From Deltaproteobacteria bacterium (lineage in GTDB: Bacteria; Desulfobacterota; Syntrophia; Syntrophales; Smithellaceae), in the NCBI GenBank assembly GCA_025355175.1, contig JANYAF010000069.1, forward strand, positions 1-34,733: a DNA stretch of 34,733 nucleotides. Direction: 5' to 3'. Both the position numbers and the translations under genes were made by a program. The stretch's first letter is position 1, and every line of letters begins with the position of its first letter. Positions 17,268-26,146 of the stretch are shown here, piece after piece. The notes under the pieces were generated by a model. It was not told the origin of the DNA. It did not search any database and saw nothing but the letters and a program-made list of their open reading frames with translations.

Positions 17268-18041
17268 ATGAAAATTCATCCTACAGCAATTATCGCAACG
17301 GACGTCCAGTTGGAAGACGGCGTGGAAATCGGTCCTTATTCGATTATCGGACCTGATGTTAAAATCGGGAAAAATACAATCATCGGTCCACACACGGTAA
17401 TTGATAATTACACGCAGATTGGCGAAGGCTGTAAAATCTTTCAATTCTGTTCCATCGGAGCGCCTCCCCAGGATCTAAAATTCGGTGGGGAAAAAACAAG
17501 CGTAATTATTGGGAACTTTAATACGATCCGGGAATATGTCAGTATCCATCGTGGCACAAGCGCCGATACTGGCATGACCATCATTGGTGATCATAATCTG
17601 CTGATGGCCTATGCCCACATTGCTCATAATTGCAAATTAGGCAATAATGTTATCATTGGCAATTCGACGGGGCTGGCCGGACATGTTCATGCTGAAGATT
17701 ATGCGATTGTCAGCCCGCTGTGCGGTGTTCATCAATTCTGCCGCATCGGCGCACACTGCATCGTTGGTGGTGCATCCGCCGTGGCCAAAGACATTCCGCC
17801 TTATACAATGGCCAACGGTAATCGAGCCACGCTATTCGGCCTGAATATGATCGGTCTTCAAAGACGTAATTTTTCAGAAAGCGCCATTGCCGGCCTCAAA
17901 CAAGCCTATCGCATTATTTTCCGTTCCGATATGCTTTTGGAGGAAGCGCTGGAAAAGGCCCGGACAGAAGTAGCGGACTGCCCCGAAGTACGGCACTTCA
18001 TCAACTTTATTCAAGAATCAAAAAGAAGCATATGCCGCTAG
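17268..18041 (+). CDS. lpxA: Acyl-ACP--UDP-sugar O/N-acyltransferase LpxA
   Basis: LpxA performs the first step of lipid A synthesis, moving a 3-hydroxyacyl chain from ACP to position 3 of the UDP-sugar. The 257-residue protein is a hexapeptide-repeat beta-helix with a C-terminal helical domain. The catalytic base is His120 in AHIAHNC (E. coli His125), with His117 matching His122. Gly168 corresponds to the E. coli Gly173 chain-length ruler, which suggests a long acyl chain. ATG 17268 follows an AGGTGA site; a GTG at 17256 also opens the frame but overlaps the lpxD stop. Because gnnA/gnnB-like genes follow, the acceptor may be the 3-amino sugar UDP-GlcNAc3N, giving an amide instead of an ester. 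That acceptor choice is inference. Confidence 0.95.
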   Translation: MKIHPTAIIATDVQLEDGVEIGPYSIIGPDVKIGKNTIIGPHTVIDNYTQIGEGCKIFQFCSIGAPPQDLKFGGEKTSVIIGNFNTIREYVSIHRGTSADTGMTIIGDHNLLMAYAHIAHNCKLGNNVIIGNSTGLAGHVHAEDYAIVSPLCGVHQFCRIGAHCIVGGASAVAKDIPPYTMANGNRATLFGLNMIGLQRRNFSESAIAGLKQAYRIIFRSDMLLEEALEKARTEVADCPEVRHFINFIQESKRSICR

Positions 18042-18051
18042 AGAGAGAAAA

Positions 18052-19008
18052 ATGACAACAGGCAAAAACATCAGAGTGGGCGTGGTCGGTATTGGTCATC
18101 TCGGTAGTTATCATTTGCAGAAATACGCCAAAATAGATTCCTGCGAAATCACGGCCGTGTCTGATACGCAGCTTGAACAGGCGCAGAAGGCCGCCGGGCT
18201 TTATGCCTGCCCGGCTTTTACGGATCATCGGGGCATGATCGGCTTCGTTGACGCCGTGAGTATTGCCGTCCCGACGGGTTTCCATTACGCTGTCGCCAGA
18301 GATTTTCTGGCCGCGGGCGTTGATGTGCTGATTGAAAAACCCATATGTGCGACTCTCGAAGAAGCTGATGAACTCCTCAGACTTACCGAAAAAAACAAAC
18401 TGATCCTGCAAGTTGGATTTGTGGAACGATTTAATCCGGCCATCATGGCGATTGACTCCGTGATTACGCGGCCGCTGTTCATTGAAGTGCATCGCCTGCA
18501 CCCCTTCTTTGAACGCGGCACCGACGTGGATGTGATTCTGGATTTAATGATTCACGATCTGGACTTAATCCTGAAATTCGTCAACGCGCCGCTCGCCAGT
18601 GTGGAAGCGGTGGGGGTTCCCATTCTTTCGGACAAAATCGACATCTCCAATGTCCGTCTATCGTTTACCACCGGCTGTATCGCCAACATCACCGCCAGCC
18701 GCATCAGTGCCAAGACCATGCAGAAAATCCGTTTTTTCGGCTCGGAAGGCTATCACTCCGTGGACTGTCAAAAAAGGGAAGTTCTGTCGCTCAGTAAAAT
18801 CGTCAACGGAGACGGCAAGCAGCAAATCGTTCAAAACCATATTAATGTGGGCAGCCACGATCCTCTGGAGGAAGAAGTCCGCTCATTCGTCAACGCCGTT
18901 CTGACCCGTTCCAAACCGGTGGTATCCGGCGAGGATGGCCGAAAGGCTTTGGCGCTGGCCGTAGAAATTCTTCAAAAAATGAAAACGCATGAGGACATTC
19001 AATTATGA
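18052..19008 (+). CDS. gnnA: Gfo/Idh/MocA-family oxidoreductase, probable UDP-GlcNAc 3-dehydrogenase GnnA
   Basis: The 318-residue protein has an N-terminal Rossmann fold with GIGHLG at 13-18, the family EKP motif at 95-97, GFVERFNPA at 122-130 and a C-terminal alpha/beta substrate domain (DVILDLMIHDLDLIL). GnnA oxidises the 3-OH of UDP-GlcNAc with NAD+ so that GnnB can transaminate it. In Acidithiobacillus ferrooxidans gnnA and gnnB lie between lpxA and lpxB, exactly as here. The gene starts 10 bases after lpxA with a GAGAGA site and overlaps the aminotransferase gene in an ATGA. The family is certain; the GnnA role rests on synteny with an adjacent aminotransferase. Some deltaproteobacteria keep a similar oxidoreductase in lpx clusters without an aminotransferase. 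Confidence 0.75.
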   Translation: MTTGKNIRVGVVGIGHLGSYHLQKYAKIDSCEITAVSDTQLEQAQKAAGLYACPAFTDHRGMIGFVDAVSIAVPTGFHYAVARDFLAAGVDVLIEKPICATLEEADELLRLTEKNKLILQVGFVERFNPAIMAIDSVITRPLFIEVHRLHPFFERGTDVDVILDLMIHDLDLILKFVNAPLASVEAVGVPILSDKIDISNVRLSFTTGCIANITASRISAKTMQKIRFFGSEGYHSVDCQKREVLSLSKIVNGDGKQQIVQNHINVGSHDPLEEEVRSFVNAVLTRSKPVVSGEDGRKALALAVEILQKMKTHEDIQL

Positions 19009-20099
19009 TCCCGATGGTTGATTTAAAAAGACAATACGCCCGGCTGAAAAACGAAATCGACCAAGCCGTGGGGCAGGCACTGGAACAGACGCAATTCATT
19101 CTGGGACCGAACGTCTCTGCACTGGAGGCGGAAATCGCCGCCTACCACGGTCTGCCTTATGCCGTAGGATGCGCCAACGGCACGGACGCGCTGCTTCTGG
19201 CCCTGCGCGCCTGCGGAATCGGTCCAGGCGACGAAGTCATCACCACGCCCTTCACCTTCATCGCCACCGCGGAAGTGGTCGCACTCGTGGGCGCCAAACC
19301 GGTTTTTGTCGATATTTGCCCGGACACCTTTAACATTGATCCCGGCAAGATCGCCGCTAAAATTACCCCCCGGACTAAAGCCGTCATTCCCGTCCATTTA
19401 TTCGGCCATCCCGCCGATATGGACCCGATTATGGACATCGCGGGGAAACATCATCTGAAAGTCATTGAAGACTGCGCGCAGGCTTTCGGCGCAACGCATC
19501 AGGGGCAAACCGTCGGCACCATGGGCGACGTCGGCTGTTTCAGTTTTTTCCCCAGCAAAAATCTCGGTTGTTACGGCGACGGCGGCATCGTGATTACGCG
19601 TGACGGAGAAATCGCCTCAAAAATTAAAATGCTCCGCAACCACGGCAGTGCGGTACGGTATTACCATTCCGAAGTCGGTTACAACAGCCGGCTCGATGAA
19701 ATCCAGGCCGCCATTCTCCGCGTCAAGCTACCCCAAATCGACGCGGCCAATAACGCCCGCCGCGGAAATGCCGCCGCCTATTGCCAGGCCATGGCCGGAA
19801 AAGATATCGTGCTACCCTCGGAACGTCCCGGCTGCAAACATGTGTATCATCAATTTACCATCCGCTCCAAAAACCGCCAGGCCATTGCCGACGCGCTTCA
19901 AAGCGCGGGGAGTGCCTCCGCCGTTTACTACCCGGTCCCCCTGCATCAGCAGGACGTTTTTCTCAAAATGTATGACCTGAAAGAAAGTCTGAGCGTCAGT
20001 GAAACCTGCGCCCATGAAGTTCTTTCACTGCCGATGTTTCCGGAACTGACCCTGGAAGAAATCAGGCTGATAACCGATGTGGTCAATAATGTCCGTTGA
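19005..20099 (+). CDS. gnnB: DegT/DnrJ/EryC1/StrS aminotransferase, probable GnnB
   Basis: This is a 364-residue PLP-dependent sugar aminotransferase. It begins PMVDLKRQYARLKNEID and has the cofactor-binding GTDALLLALRA, Asp156 in IEDCAQAFGA, and the Schiff-base Lys185 in FFPSKNLGCYGDGG. GnnB converts the 3-keto sugar to UDP-2-acetamido-3-amino-2,3-dideoxyglucose with glutamate as donor. It overlaps gnnA by 4 bases and the start of lpxB, so it is embedded in the lipid A operon. That placement favours GnnB over an O-antigen amino-sugar role, although the sequence family alone would allow others such as WbpE/WlbC-type UDP-3-keto-GlcNAcA aminotransferases. Confidence 0.75.
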   Translation: MIPMVDLKRQYARLKNEIDQAVGQALEQTQFILGPNVSALEAEIAAYHGLPYAVGCANGTDALLLALRACGIGPGDEVITTPFTFIATAEVVALVGAKPVFVDICPDTFNIDPGKIAAKITPRTKAVIPVHLFGHPADMDPIMDIAGKHHLKVIEDCAQAFGATHQGQTVGTMGDVGCFSFFPSKNLGCYGDGGIVITRDGEIASKIKMLRNHGSAVRYYHSEVGYNSRLDEIQAAILRVKLPQIDAANNARRGNAAAYCQAMAGKDIVLPSERPGCKHVYHQFTIRSKNRQAIADALQSAGSASAVYYPVPLHQQDVFLKMYDLKESLSVSETCAHEVLSLPMFPELTLEEIRLITDVVNNVR

Positions 20100-21273
20100 A
20101 AAAAGCAATATAAAGATAAACGTGGCCGCAGCAAGCGGGCACGCTCCGAAGGTGATGATCGTCGCCGGAGAGGCCTCCGGCGATCTGCATGGCTCCTTTC
20201 TGGTCCGGGAAATGCTCGCCATTAATCCATCTTTACACTTCTACGGCATCGGCGGCAACAAAATGAAAGAAGCGGGCGTGAAGCTTTTGGCTTTCGCAGC
20301 GGATATTGCCGTGGTCGGTGTTACGGAAGTATTTTCGAAAATCGGCACGTTTATTAAAATCAACGCCAAAATAAGAAAATCCATGGACCAGTTAAGACCG
20401 AATCTGGTTATTCTAATTGATTTTCCCGATTTCAACCTGAATATCGTGGCCCGGGCCGCCCGAAAAAGAAATATTAAAATTTTTTACTATATCAGTCCGC
20501 AGGTTTGGGCCTGGCGCGGAGGACGAGTCGAGCAAATTAAAAGGCTGGTCGACAAGATGGCCGTTATTCTGCCGTTTGAAGTCGATTTTTACGCCGCATG
20601 CGGATTCGCTGTCCATTACGTAGGCCATCCCCTACGGGATACGGTGAAAACCTCATTTACCAAATCTCAGGCCAGGCTTCATTTCGGTCTTTCCGAAAAG
20701 CAAACGACCATTGGCCTGGTACCGGGCAGCCGGACGGCGGAAATCACCAGGCTTTTGCCGGAAATGATGCAGGCGGCGCAAATCATTTCCAAAAAGATAC
20801 CGGATGCGCAATACATCCTGCCCCTGGCGGACACGCTGGAAGAAAAAATCGCCGCCGGGATCATTGCCTCTTCCGGTCTGAGCGTCAAAATTGTCTCGGG
20901 ACGCACGTATGACGTTCTTGCCTGCTGTGATCTGGCTATTGTGACGTCCGGAACGGCAACACTGGAAACCGGCCTGATGGGCGTGCCCATGATTATCATC
21001 TACAAGCTGTCGCCTTTTTCGGCGGCAATCGGCAGAATGATCATCAAGCCGCAGCATATCGGCCTGGTCAACATCATTGCCGGCAAAATCGTCGCCCCGG
21101 AATTGCTTCAACAGGACGCCAACGGCCCGCGTATCGCATCCGAGGCTCTGGCTATTTTATTAAACAATGAAAAAAAACAGGAAATTATCACCGAGCTTCA
21201 GAACATCCGCGCCAAATTGGGCGAACCCGGCGCCGCCAGAAGAGCTGCGCAAATTGCCTGCGATATGATATAG
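20077..21273 (+). CDS. lpxB: Lipid-A-disaccharide synthase LpxB
   Basis: LpxB joins UDP-diacyl-glucosamine and lipid X to the lipid A disaccharide at the inner membrane. The protein is up to 398 residues with the family start KVMIVAGEASGDLHGSFLV, FYGIGGNKMKEAG, YYISPQVWAWRGGR, and the C-terminal VTSGTATLETGLMGVPMIIIYKLS. The first ATG is at 20077, 23 bases inside gnnB; ATG 20089 is equally possible. Either way it overlaps the aminotransferase gene. It is followed by msbA after 8 bases. Confidence 0.95.
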   Translation: MWSIMSVEKSNIKINVAAASGHAPKVMIVAGEASGDLHGSFLVREMLAINPSLHFYGIGGNKMKEAGVKLLAFAADIAVVGVTEVFSKIGTFIKINAKIRKSMDQLRPNLVILIDFPDFNLNIVARAARKRNIKIFYYISPQVWAWRGGRVEQIKRLVDKMAVILPFEVDFYAACGFAVHYVGHPLRDTVKTSFTKSQARLHFGLSEKQTTIGLVPGSRTAEITRLLPEMMQAAQIISKKIPDAQYILPLADTLEEKIAAGIIASSGLSVKIVSGRTYDVLACCDLAIVTSGTATLETGLMGVPMIIIYKLSPFSAAIGRMIIKPQHIGLVNIIAGKIVAPELLQQDANGPRIASEALAILLNNEKKQEIITELQNIRAKLGEPGAARRAAQIACDMI

Positions 21274-21281
21274 GATCAACT

Positions 21282-23039
21282 ATGGAAACTTTTAAAAGAT
21301 TGTTATTCATGGCCAAGCAATATTATGTGCGCTTTATCTTTGCCGCGCTTTGCATGATCATTGCCGGAGGTTTGCAATCCGCTCTGCCGCTGATTTCCAA
21401 ACCGGCCATTGACGAAATATTTGTCAGTAAAAATATTGCGACCTTAAAATGGATCCCCTTTGCCATTGTCGGCATCTTTCTATTTAAAGGATTGTGCAAC
21501 TATGGACAGTCCATTTTAATGAGTTCTATCGGCTTGCGCATCGTTACCAATTTGCGCAATAAACTTTACGAAAAAATTCAGAACCAATCTTTATCTTTTT
21601 TTGCCGAACATCCCACTGGATTGCTGATGTCGCGGATCACCAATGACGTTCAATCCGTTCAGACCGCGTCATCGGAGGCTATAACAGCATTAATCAAAGA
21701 CAGCTTTATGCTGCTGTCATTGGTGGGGGTTATTTTCTACACGGACTGGAAACTGGCGCTGATTGCCATGATTGTTTTCCCTCTGGCCATCTATCCCATT
21801 TCCCTGTTTGGCAGAAAAATGCGCAAGGTGACAACGTCCACGCAAATCACCATGGGAACCTTGAGCTCCCTTTTACAGGAAACCATTTCCGGAACACGCA
21901 TCGTCAAAGCCTTTTGCATGGAAAAATATGAAAATGAGAGATTCGCCGCGGAAAATGAAAGGCTGTTTAAATATAACATGAAAGCCGTTTCCGTAAACGC
22001 CATTTCCAGCCCCCTCATGGATTTTCTGGGCGGATTGGGGATTGCCGCCGTCATTTTTTATGGCGGATTCAACGTCGTGCAGGGCCATTCCACGCCCGGC
22101 ACTTTTTTCTCTTTTATTGCCGCGCTGCTGATGCTCTACGAGCCGGTTAAACGGCTGACCAATATCAATAACACCATCAATCAGGGCATTGCCGGCGCCG
22201 ACCGTATTTTTAATATCATCGACCGCATACCTGATATTGAAGATAAACCGAATGCCATTGTGCTGCCCTCTGTTATCCAAGGCGTCGAGATTGAAAATGC
22301 GACGTTTTGCTATGAAACAACGCCGGTGCTGAAGAATATTAATCTCTCGATCAAGGCGGGTGAAGTTGTCGCGTTTGTCGGCATGAGCGGCGGCGGCAAA
22401 ACATCGCTGGTGAATCTGATTCCCCGTTTTTACGATGCCTCCGCCGGACGCGTCCTGATCGACGGTTATGATATCCGCGACGTCACACTGCAATCATTGC
22501 GCGGCCAGATCGCCATCGTTACGCAGCAGACCATTCTTTTTAATGATACCGTTAAAAACAACATCGCCTACGGCGATATCCAAAGAACAGAGGAAGACAT
22601 CTTGAACGCCGCCCGTGCGGCCAACGCTCATGACTTCATCACCCGGCTGCCCAAGGGATACGAATCCAATATCGGAGAACTGGGCACCAAGCTGTCCGGC
22701 GGTGAAAAGCAACGCATCTCCATCGCGCGGGCATTGCTCAAAGACGCGCCTATTCTGATTCTGGACGAAGCAACATCGTCGCTGGATACGGAAGCCGAAA
22801 TCGAAGTGCAGGACGCGCTCGACAACCTGATGAAAGGGCGCACCACGTTGGTCATCGCGCATCGGCTTTCCACCATCCGCAATGCCGACCGAATCATTGC
22901 CCTGGTTAATGGGGAGATCGTGGAAGAAGGCAATCACGAAGCCCTGATGGCTAAAAAAGGCGAATATTATCGCTTGTATAATTTGCAGTTCAAAGATGAA
23001 GGAAACAGCAATGATCGATTGGCAAAGGATCTGGAATGA
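21282..23039 (+). CDS. msbA: Lipid A export ATP-binding/permease protein MsbA
   Basis: MsbA is the half-size ABC transporter that flips core-lipid A across the inner membrane. The 585-residue protein has six membrane helices (about 15-310), then a nucleotide-binding domain with Walker A GMSGGGKTS (367-375), signature LSGGEKQ, Walker B ILILDEATSS and H-loop in VIAHRLST. An AGGA site precedes the ATG. Its position between lpxB and lpxK supports MsbA over a general multidrug exporter. Its 3' end overlaps the lpxK start by 29 bases. waaA (Kdo transferase), found between msbA and lpxK in many deltaproteobacteria, is not present. Confidence 0.93.
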   Translation: METFKRLLFMAKQYYVRFIFAALCMIIAGGLQSALPLISKPAIDEIFVSKNIATLKWIPFAIVGIFLFKGLCNYGQSILMSSIGLRIVTNLRNKLYEKIQNQSLSFFAEHPTGLLMSRITNDVQSVQTASSEAITALIKDSFMLLSLVGVIFYTDWKLALIAMIVFPLAIYPISLFGRKMRKVTTSTQITMGTLSSLLQETISGTRIVKAFCMEKYENERFAAENERLFKYNMKAVSVNAISSPLMDFLGGLGIAAVIFYGGFNVVQGHSTPGTFFSFIAALLMLYEPVKRLTNINNTINQGIAGADRIFNIIDRIPDIEDKPNAIVLPSVIQGVEIENATFCYETTPVLKNINLSIKAGEVVAFVGMSGGGKTSLVNLIPRFYDASAGRVLIDGYDIRDVTLQSLRGQIAIVTQQTILFNDTVKNNIAYGDIQRTEEDILNAARAANAHDFITRLPKGYESNIGELGTKLSGGEKQRISIARALLKDAPILILDEATSSLDTEAEIEVQDALDNLMKGRTTLVIAHRLSTIRNADRIIALVNGEIVEEGNHEALMAKKGEYYRLYNLQFKDEGNSNDRLAKDLE

Positions 23040-24111
23040 TAACGATTCGATACGCCGCATCAGTCCGACAAGGGTAATCCTATTGCTCTTCTCGCTGCTC
23101 TATCGGCTGATCATTCATTGGCGTAACCGGCTCTACGATCGACAGACTCTGAAGCCTGTCAAACTTTCCTGCCCGGTCATCAGCGTCGGCAATATCACCG
23201 TCGGCGGTACGGGGAAAACACCCTGTGTCATCATGCTTGCAAAAATACTTCAGCGGCACGGTTTGAAGCCGGCGATTATCAGTCGCGGTTACGGCGCCAT
23301 AAGCGCCCAACCCGTCAACATCGTTTCCGATGGGAAAAGCATTCTGCTCAAAGCGGATATCGCCGGTGACGAGCCGCTACTTATCGCCCGGTCACTGCCG
23401 GATATTCCGGTCGTCACAGGAGCCAAACGCCGCCTGACCGGACCGGCGGCCATCGACCGATTCGGCGCGAATGTACTGATCTGTGACGACGCATTCCAGC
23501 ACCGTCAAATCTTCCGGGATATCGATATTGTTCTGCTAGACGCCGAAAAGCCGCTGGGCAACGGTCATCTTCTACCGGCGGGCGAGCTTCGCGAACCCAT
23601 TGGCAGCCTCGAACGCGCCAGTTGTTTTATTCTGACCCGCATGAATGAGACGCATCCTGTAAACCAGGATATCGCCAGCATCGCATGCACATCAAATATA
23701 CCCATTTTCCACGCGGTTCATCAGTTCAAGGAAATGATCAAATCGGATGGGAGCACCTGGCCACGAGGCGAACTTCGAGGTAAGATAGTTTGCGCTTTTT
23801 GCGGCATTGCCAAACCGGATTCCTTTAAAAAACTATTGCTCGAAGCAGAGGCGAAAATCGTTTTATTTGACCCCTTCCCCGATCATTATGATTTCAGCCT
23901 TTATGATTTACAGGAATTAAAAAACAAATTTCTCAGCCTGCGCGCCGATTATCTGGTGACCACGGAAAAGGACGCCATGCGCCTCCAGAATCATCCCGAA
24001 TTTTTAAAAATGCTTTGCATCTTACGCATGGAAATGGAAATAAAACCTTCAGCACAGTCATTCGATAATTTTATAGTAGAGTGGTTGGGCGCAGCCGCTC
24101 AGCGTAGATAG
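23011..24111 (+). CDS. lpxK: Tetraacyldisaccharide 4'-kinase LpxK
   Basis: LpxK phosphorylates the 4' position of the lipid A disaccharide on the inner membrane. The 366-residue protein has an N-terminal hydrophobic segment (about residues 16-36) and the unusual P-loop SVGNITVGGTGKTP. It also has SRGYG, DDAFQH, VLLDAEKPLGNGHLLPAGEL with REP, and the C-terminal TTEKDAMRL. An AAGGA site fits ATG 23011; an ATG at 22996 is also in frame but lacks such spacing. The start lies inside the msbA 3' end. Confidence 0.94.
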   Translation: MIDWQRIWNDNDSIRRISPTRVILLLFSLLYRLIIHWRNRLYDRQTLKPVKLSCPVISVGNITVGGTGKTPCVIMLAKILQRHGLKPAIISRGYGAISAQPVNIVSDGKSILLKADIAGDEPLLIARSLPDIPVVTGAKRRLTGPAAIDRFGANVLICDDAFQHRQIFRDIDIVLLDAEKPLGNGHLLPAGELREPIGSLERASCFILTRMNETHPVNQDIASIACTSNIPIFHAVHQFKEMIKSDGSTWPRGELRGKIVCAFCGIAKPDSFKKLLLEAEAKIVLFDPFPDHYDFSLYDLQELKNKFLSLRADYLVTTEKDAMRLQNHPEFLKMLCILRMEMEIKPSAQSFDNFIVEWLGAAAQRR

Positions 24112-24139
24112 TTATGATGATATTAAGCCGAATAATTAG

Positions 24140-25015
24140 ATGAAGATAAAAATTGCCAAAATCATATCTCGTATCATACCACTGCCTGCCCGACGCGCTC
24201 TTGCCGTTGGTCTGGCCAAGCTATTTTATAATCTATCCCTCAAGCATCGACTGATCGCCGTTCATAATCTGACGCGCGCGTTTCCCGAAAAATCTTTGCC
24301 GGAAATTTTAAAAATCGCCAAATCTTCCTACGCCAGCTTTGCCTTGATCCTGGCGGAATTTTCCGATATTTACTATTTTAATAAAAGCAATTTGCACAAA
24401 TGGATTCATATTAAAGGCCTGAATAATTATACCGAGGCCTGCCGAAAAGGAAAAGGAGTTCTCCTTTTCAGCGCGCACTTCGGCAACTGGGAAATCGGCA
24501 ATGCTGCTCTGGCGATAACGACAAAACCATTTATCTTTGTTTACCGTATTCTGGACAGCCCATTTCTGGAAGAGGCGATCACTTATGTCCGTGCATCCCA
24601 TGGGAATACTTCACTGGATAAGGAAAATGCCATGAGACCGATGATGCGCCACCTGAAAAATGGAACAACTATCAATCTTCTGATTGACCAGAACGTGGCT
24701 GTGTACGATGGAATTTTTATTAATTTCTTTAATCGTCCGGCCTGCACAACATCCGGTCTTGCCCTGCTGGCTTTGCATACCGGAGCGCCGGTATTGCCTG
24801 TTTTCACCACCCGATTGCCGGATGGTAAGTACGTATTGGAGATTTTCCCTGAAGTTGATATCATCCATTCCGGCAACCGGAACGCTGACGTATTGAGCAA
24901 TACACAGCATTTTACGAAAATTATTGAAGATCACATCCGCAAGTATCCGGAACAATGGTTCTGGGTGCATCAGCGCTGGAAGACAAAGCTCTGCCAGGCC
25001 AGGAGGAATTCGTGA
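24140..25015 (+). CDS. Late lipid A acyltransferase, LpxL/HtrB family
   Basis: This inner-membrane enzyme adds a secondary acyl chain to lipid A. The 291-residue protein has the HX4E catalytic motif (His113 to Glu118 in HFGNWE), the LLIDQNVAVYDGIFINFF block and PVFTTRLPDGKYVLEI. Its C-terminal HIRKYPEQWFWVHQRWK is the family signature. It lies 28 bases after lpxK and is the only late acyltransferase in the window, so other secondary acyl chains need genes elsewhere. LpxL versus LpxM or LpxJ-like specificity cannot be told from these motifs. Confidence 0.9.
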   Translation: MKIKIAKIISRIIPLPARRALAVGLAKLFYNLSLKHRLIAVHNLTRAFPEKSLPEILKIAKSSYASFALILAEFSDIYYFNKSNLHKWIHIKGLNNYTEACRKGKGVLLFSAHFGNWEIGNAALAITTKPFIFVYRILDSPFLEEAITYVRASHGNTSLDKENAMRPMMRHLKNGTTINLLIDQNVAVYDGIFINFFNRPACTTSGLALLALHTGAPVLPVFTTRLPDGKYVLEIFPEVDIIHSGNRNADVLSNTQHFTKIIEDHIRKYPEQWFWVHQRWKTKLCQARRNS

Positions 25016-25084
25016 AGAGTATCTCGCCGGGGTTCACGATTCACGAGATACGAGATACTGGATGCGAAATACGAGGAAAAAGCC
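25016..25084 (+). repeat. Intergenic ACGAGATAC-type word repeat carrying the waaF ribosome binding site
   Basis: The 69-base gap contains tandem variants of the word ACGAGATAC: CACGATTC, ACGAGATAC, GAGATACTGG and GCGAAATACGAGG. The last unit supplies the GAGG (25073-25076) that serves as Shine-Dalgarno for the TTG start at 25085. I associate such degenerate word arrays with intergenic regions of deltaproteobacteria. Confidence 0.45.
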
Positions 25085-26140
25085 TTGATACTGGAAGCAA
25101 AAAACAAACTACCGCAGGCAGGTCTTAACAAAATATTGATTCGCGGCACCAACTGGGTCGGTGACGCCGTGATGACGCTGCCTGCCGTTGCCTCTGTGCG
25201 AGCGGCCTATCCGCGCACACATCTGGCCATTTTGGCCAAGCCGCCAATTGACGATATTTATAAAATGTTTTCAGCTGCGGATGAAATTATCCCTTATGAA
25301 AATAAATACGATAATCCCGTGGGTGTCTTTCAACTGGCCTGGCGGCTGCGCCTTAAAAAATTCGACGCGGCCATTCTTCTGCAAAACGCCGTAGAAGCGG
25401 CCATCATGACATTGGCGGCAGGTATTCCCCTGCGTGCAGGATTTAACACCGACGGCCGCGGTATTTTGCTTACGCATGGTATCCATCGCACCGGCGATAT
25501 CCTGAAAGTTCATCAGATCAATTATTATCTGGAAATGGTCAAAGCCCTGGGCTGCGTGGATATTGACCGCACCATGCATCTGGAAACGCATATATCACCC
25601 GCGACCGCCAGGGACATCATCAAGCAATGCGTACCCGGAAACGGCGAGCGGGTGATCGGTATTGCGCCCGGCGCCACCTACGGCCCGGCCAAGCGCTGGA
25701 TGCCGGAAAGATTCGCGGCGGCGGCCGATCGTTTAAGCGCCGATCTGGATGCGCGGGTTGTGCTTTTCGGCGGAAAGAGTGACTGGGACACTGCCGAACA
25801 GGTGCGAAAAAATGCGCGAGCGGATATGATCAATATCGCCGGAAAAACAACATTACAGGAAGCGGTTTATTGTATTTCCCAATGCCGGTTATTTATCAGC
25901 AATGATTCGGGCCTCATGCATGTGGCCGGCGCTCTGAACATTCCCACGGTCGCCATTTTCGGCTCGACCAATCCCGTCACCACATCACCCGCGGGAGAGA
26001 AAACCATTCTGGTGCATAAACCCGTATCGTGCAGCCCCTGCCTGAAAAAGACCTGCCCGACGGATTTCCGCTGCATGACTCTGATCACGGTTGACGATGT
26101 CATCGCGGCGGCCAATACATTATTATTAAGGAAAAGTTGA
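25085..26140 (+). CDS. waaF: ADP-heptose--LPS heptosyltransferase II (WaaF-like)
   Basis: This family GT9 glycosyltransferase adds the second heptose of the LPS inner core on the cytoplasmic face. The 351-residue protein has the start motif ILIRGTNWVGDAVMTLPA, GIAPGATYGPAKRWMPERFA and SNDSGLMHVAGALNIPTVAI, then FGSTNPVTTSP. It ends with a Cys-containing CSPCLKKTCPTDFRCM block seen in WaaF proteins. The start is TTG 25085 with a GAGG site supplied by a repeat; about 14 residues precede the usual family start and no ATG is available. The next gene, gmhB, begins 6 bases after the stop. Confidence 0.92.
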   Translation: MILEAKNKLPQAGLNKILIRGTNWVGDAVMTLPAVASVRAAYPRTHLAILAKPPIDDIYKMFSAADEIIPYENKYDNPVGVFQLAWRLRLKKFDAAILLQNAVEAAIMTLAAGIPLRAGFNTDGRGILLTHGIHRTGDILKVHQINYYLEMVKALGCVDIDRTMHLETHISPATARDIIKQCVPGNGERVIGIAPGATYGPAKRWMPERFAAAADRLSADLDARVVLFGGKSDWDTAEQVRKNARADMINIAGKTTLQEAVYCISQCRLFISNDSGLMHVAGALNIPTVAIFGSTNPVTTSPAGEKTILVHKPVSCSPCLKKTCPTDFRCMTLITVDDVIAAANTLLLRKS

Positions 26141-26146
26141 CACGCT

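Noticed and set aside
18052..20099. The oxidoreductase/aminotransferase pair as O-antigen amino-sugar genes
   Set aside because: The families would allow it, but overlap with both the preceding and following lpx genes, with no O-antigen transferases nearby, fits a lipid A role better.
21873..22493. A 206-codon antisense frame opposite msbA
   Set aside because: Entirely within msbA, no domain seen, and the composition is what a reverse-complement reading of a coding gene would give.
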